Assembly (NCBI RefSeq): GCF_003253115.1 | Contig: NZ_QEQF01000001.1 | Location: forward strand, 248,001-312,000 | DNA: 64,000 nucleotides | From: Haemophilus_A paraphrohaemolyticus_A | GTDB taxonomy: Bacteria > Pseudomonadota > Gammaproteobacteria > Enterobacterales > Pasteurellaceae | Direction of reading: 5' to 3' | Shown here: positions 61,403 to 64,000 of the stretch, one piece after another | Layout of the letters: each line of letters starts with the position of its first letter | How positions within the stretch are numbered: the stretch's first letter is position 1 | Notes under the pieces: model-generated | What the model saw: the letters and a program-made list of their open reading frames with translations, nothing else | Databases searched by the model: none | Told to the model about the DNA's origin: nothing | Position numbers and translations under genes: made by a program

Positions 61403-61544
61403 GATTACTCTCTTCTGATTACAAGTCAGCACCTTTCAGAATGAAAGGTATAAAAGCATTATTTTCTAAGAAATACCCCTTTGTAGCAAGTAATTGTTCC
61501 ATTAAAATGGCAACTCTTTTATTTATTCTTTTTAAGGATTTCAA

Positions 61545-61928
61545 ATGAAACTTAAAACACTATTAAAAACTTCTCTAGTGGTGGGATTATTCGCATTTTC
61601 TACAAATGCACTTTCAGCAGGCGTGATGAAAGAGATGATTCAAATGAAAAAGCAACTCAACGCTCTTAACCAATCTCAAACCAGCGAGGAATTCCAAGCT
61701 GCTGCTGAGCAATTTATCGAATATTCAAAAGATGCTCAACATACGATGCCAAAAAGTGTAGGAGATGATCAAGAACGTTTCAAAGGCTACCAAGCAGGCG
61801 TGCAAGAAGTGATTGATGTGGTAAATCAAGCCAACGAAAAAGCTAAAGCGGGCAATTTAGCAGAAGCGAAAGAGATGATTGAACAGCTTGATGAAATGAG
61901 AAAAAAATATCATAAGGAATATAAATAA
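61545..61928 (+). CDS. cybC: Cytochrome b562 family protein
   Basis: Periplasmic four-helix-bundle protein of 127 residues. The signal peptide ends near NALSAG. A Met in the first helix (MKEMIQMKKQLNALN) and the His in the last helix (MRKKYHKEYK) correspond to the heme ligands of E. coli cytochrome b562. The overall identity is modest, so heme binding is likely but not certain. Start after TTAAGGATTTCAA. It stands alone with a terminator. Confidence 0.8.
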   Translation: MKLKTLLKTSLVVGLFAFSTNALSAGVMKEMIQMKKQLNALNQSQTSEEFQAAAEQFIEYSKDAQHTMPKSVGDDQERFKGYQAGVQEVIDVVNQANEKAKAGNLAEAKEMIEQLDEMRKKYHKEYK

Positions 61929-61952
61929 TCCATTCTGAACCATTATATGTTT

Positions 61953-61984
61953 GCAAAACGGAAGCTTTAAGCTTCCGTTTTGCA
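61953..61984. terminator. Bidirectional terminator between cybC and the GNAT gene
   Basis: Long perfect stem GCAAAACGGAAGCTT / AAGCTTCCGTTTTGC between convergent genes. Confidence 0.92.
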
Positions 61985-61998
61985 ATATCATCTATAAT

Positions 61999-62511
61999 CT
62001 AAATTTTCTGATACGACAGCATCAACAACGTTCGCCATTTGTCATTATTCTGTTCATCTTTTCCCATATTCGCGATATTGGGAAAACGTCCCCACTGCTC
62101 AAAACCGTACTTAAACATTAAATTTTGGCTTACTTGGTTCATCTCAAATACATAAGCCATCAAGGTGTGAATCTGATGATTCAACATTTCGGCTTGCATA
62201 AATTCGATAATTTTTGAGCCGTAGCCTTTACCTTTCGCACTGGCATCTAAGTAAATGCTAATCTCAGACGTATGCACAAAAGCAGGGCGCTCATAAAAAG
62301 GGGAAAAACTAAACCACCCTGCAATCCCTGCTTCATCTTCCACCGTCCAGATCGGATATTTTTCGCTTGAAAGGTGGAAATCAAACCACGCTCGGCGGTT
62401 TTCTGTGCTGGCTAACTCAAGATCCGCGGTAATTTGATGGGTTGGAATCGCTTGGTTGTAAATATCTAAAATGGTTTGGAAATCAGTTTCTATTGATTTT
62501 CGGATCTGCAT
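61999..62511 (-). CDS. GNAT acetyltransferase (phosphinothricin acetyltransferase-like)
   Basis: The 170-residue product has the GNAT fold with the acetyl-CoA loop AKGKGYGSKIIEFMQ and an N-terminal IRKSIETDFQTILDIYNQAI typical of the Pat/YncA group that acetylates amino groups of small molecules. The true substrate is not known. The gene is 47 bases downstream of narQ on the same strand, after GGACAGAGA, and may be cotranscribed with it. Confidence 0.82.
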   Translation of the reverse strand: MQIRKSIETDFQTILDIYNQAIPTHQITADLELASTENRRAWFDFHLSSEKYPIWTVEDEAGIAGWFSFSPFYERPAFVHTSEISIYLDASAKGKGYGSKIIEFMQAEMLNHQIHTLMAYVFEMNQVSQNLMFKYGFEQWGRFPNIANMGKDEQNNDKWRTLLMLSYQKI

Positions 62512-62558
62512 TCTCTGTCCTTTTTCAAAATAGTGAAATTTTTTAACCGCTTGTCGTA

Positions 62559-64000
62559 TTAGCGTTGCCCTAACATATTAGGCAATACAACCATTACTTG
62601 AAAACCGCCATCTGAACGATTACTGAAACTCAATTCGCCATTTAATTCGGCAGCTCGTTCTTTCATAATGGTTAAGCCATAATGCCCTTCAGGCTCTAAA
62701 ACAGTTTCAACGCCTTTGCCATTGTCTTGAATAATTAGATAGTGCTCGCCTTCTGAATTGGTGTCGGCTAGCACATCAATTTCGGTTGCATCAGCATGTT
62801 TAATAGCATTGATGACCGCCTCACGGGTAATTTGCAATACGTGCACTTGCTCTTGGGCATTAAACATCAGCGAAGGCAGTTTACAATTTAGGCGAATTTG
62901 GGCAGACGTGCGGGAACGTAAGGTGTCCAACATTCGCTCTAATGCACTGGTTAAATTAGACTCCTCAATAGTTAAGCGGAATGTTGAAAGTAGCTCTCGC
63001 AGTTGGCTATACGCATCGTTCAGTGCTTTTTCTAAATCATTTAGAATGCTCGCTTGTTTTTGCCAATCTTGAGCCTTTTCGCCATTACGTTTGAGTAAGC
63101 TCAACTGAATTTTAAAGAAGGTAAGCGACTGCGCTAGAGAATCGTGCAATTCTCTGGCAATAATCGACCGTTCTTCCATCAAAATAAGTTGCTGTTGCTG
63201 CTTATGGTTTTTCACAACATAAACGCTCCGCCCAATCATTTCTGATACACTCTGAATTAAGCGCTCATCAGGGCAAAGTAAGGAAGGTTTCCAACGTAAC
63301 ATCGCAATTTTTTCATTTTCAATCGCTATTTCGTGTTGTTGCCAATGGCTAGAAAGCAAGTCTTGATCAATCTTAACATTCCAATAATCTGCCCCATAAA
63401 CTTCAATTGCAATGCCTTTGAGCTGTTCATTATCCAGAACTGTCTCCAACACTTGATGCAGAAGATCTTTGCTAATAGGCTTAGAAGTTAAAATTTGCGA
63501 GCAGTGATAAAGCACCATAATGGAGCGGTTTACAGCGGTCAAACGGCGCGTTTTATCTGCCACTTTTTCTTCCAGTGAACTATACAATTTTTCCAATTCG
63601 CTTGCCATTTGAGTAAAAGTTTTTGACAACACGCCCAGTTCATTGGGTTCGTTAATCGCAAGTTCTACGTGGTTAAAATCTTCCTGTTGAATTTGCTGGC
63701 TAGCAAGCACAAGCTGATCAAGATGTCGAATAATGCGTCGGCGTGTGTACCAAACGCCATAATAGGCTAGGGCAATAATAAGCAACATCGAAATAGCGAT
63801 TACACCAATCGCAATCATCAATTTCTGTTCAGCAAATTTCTGTAAATTCTTCACGAAAGTATCAATCTCATCGACATAATACTCTATATTGCTAAGATAT
63901 TGCCGTTTATCTTGCGTTTCGATATAAGTCGCCATTTGAGACCAATGTGCTTTGAGATTTTGATAACCTTGTGTGACTTTCTCAGGGGCACAGTCGGAAT
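62559..64000 (-). CDS. narQ: Nitrate/nitrite sensor histidine kinase NarQ, 5' end outside the window
   Basis: The reading frame stays open to the right edge (codons for SDCAPEKVTQGYQNLKAHW precede the first internal Met), so the start and the first membrane helix lie outside the window. Visible are the rest of the periplasmic sensor domain, a second membrane helix (IAIGVIAISMLLIIALAYYG), a HAMP linker, a GAF-like region, the phospho-His in ARELHDSLAQSLTFFKIQL and a HATPase domain (REAVINAIKHADA, DNGKGV). It responds to nitrate and nitrite, and phosphorylates NarP/NarL. Confidence 0.93.
   Translation of the reverse strand, partial: SDCAPEKVTQGYQNLKAHWSQMATYIETQDKRQYLSNIEYYVDEIDTFVKNLQKFAEQKLMIAIGVIAISMLLIIALAYYGVWYTRRRIIRHLDQLVLASQQIQQEDFNHVELAINEPNELGVLSKTFTQMASELEKLYSSLEEKVADKTRRLTAVNRSIMVLYHCSQILTSKPISKDLLHQVLETVLDNEQLKGIAIEVYGADYWNVKIDQDLLSSHWQQHEIAIENEKIAMLRWKPSLLCPDERLIQSVSEMIGRSVYVVKNHKQQQQLILMEERSIIARELHDSLAQSLTFFKIQLSLLKRNGEKAQDWQKQASILNDLEKALNDAYSQLRELLSTFRLTIEESNLTSALERMLDTLRSRTSAQIRLNCKLPSLMFNAQEQVHVLQITREAVINAIKHADATEIDVLADTNSEGEHYLIIQDNGKGVETVLEPEGHYGLTIMKERAAELNGELSFSNRSDGGFQVMVVLPNMLGQR

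Overview
The window is chromosomal DNA of a Pasteurellaceae bacterium. Gene content and order are typical of the family: epmB/efp, the phosphate transporter pair followed by ygiM, cmk-rpsA-ihfB-lapA-lapB-pyrF-yciH, and ung-glnD-mnmC. Uptake signal sequences are scattered through it. Most core copies are of the ACAAGCGGT type, which points to the Actinobacillus/Mannheimia side of the family rather than Haemophilus sensu stricto. No rRNA, tRNA or CRISPR array was seen. The last gene (narQ) runs off the right edge and a gene start runs off the left edge.

Layout. 0-2.5 kb: EF-P and its lysylation enzyme EpmB, with a secreted protein of unknown function between them. 2.6-6.2 kb: a four-gene siderophore ABC importer behind a possible Fur box. 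6.2-13.9 kb: an inserted unit made of a broken IS3-family element, a 1976-residue trimeric autotransporter adhesin, a 13-codon relic of the rplY 3' end with its terminator, and a lone IS right end. The unit is bracketed by GATC direct repeats, so it looks like a composite transposon placed between the siderophore operon and its terminator. 14-17.7 kb: phosphate uptake (DUF47 regulator, PiT permease), the SH3 protein YgiM and pyridoxal kinase. 17.8-19.0 kb: a compact cassette of unknown function with a helix-turn-helix-like regulator, two divergent tiny proteins (49 and 28 residues) and a zinc-ribbon membrane protein coupled to uvrB. 19-23.1 kb: uvrB, a small lipoprotein and msbA.

23.2-31.7 kb: a complete type I restriction-modification system (hsdR, hsdS, hsdM). 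hsdM starts with seven perfect 7-bp repeats and is probably phase variable. The hsd block sits between an intact nadB and a decayed second copy of the nadB 3' end, a sign of insertion at nadB. 31.8-37.4 kb: a peptide-type ABC importer with a Tat-type binding protein and a fused permease-ATPase. It is transcribed divergently from a GlcNAc-type PTS permease across a region with CRP-like sites. 39.3-43.8 kb: hisC, serC, ppx, tmaR. 43.9-45.6 kb: a lysine riboswitch and lysC. 45.6-52.2 kb: the yciH-pyrF-lapB-lapA-ihfB-rpsA-cmk cluster and degS. 52.2-64 kb: a DUF1919 protein, an orphan binding protein, mnmC, glnD, ung, grcA, trhP, a cytochrome b562-like protein, a GNAT enzyme and narQ.

The two regions that look acquired (6.2-13.9 and 23.4-30 kb) hold most of the Haemophilus-type AAGTGCGGT uptake words seen by eye, while the core holds the ACAAGCGGT type. 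This fits uptake from a relative of the other lineage. The best candidates for undescribed biology are the small-protein cassette at 17.8-19.0 kb and the phase-variable hsd island with its nadB duplication.
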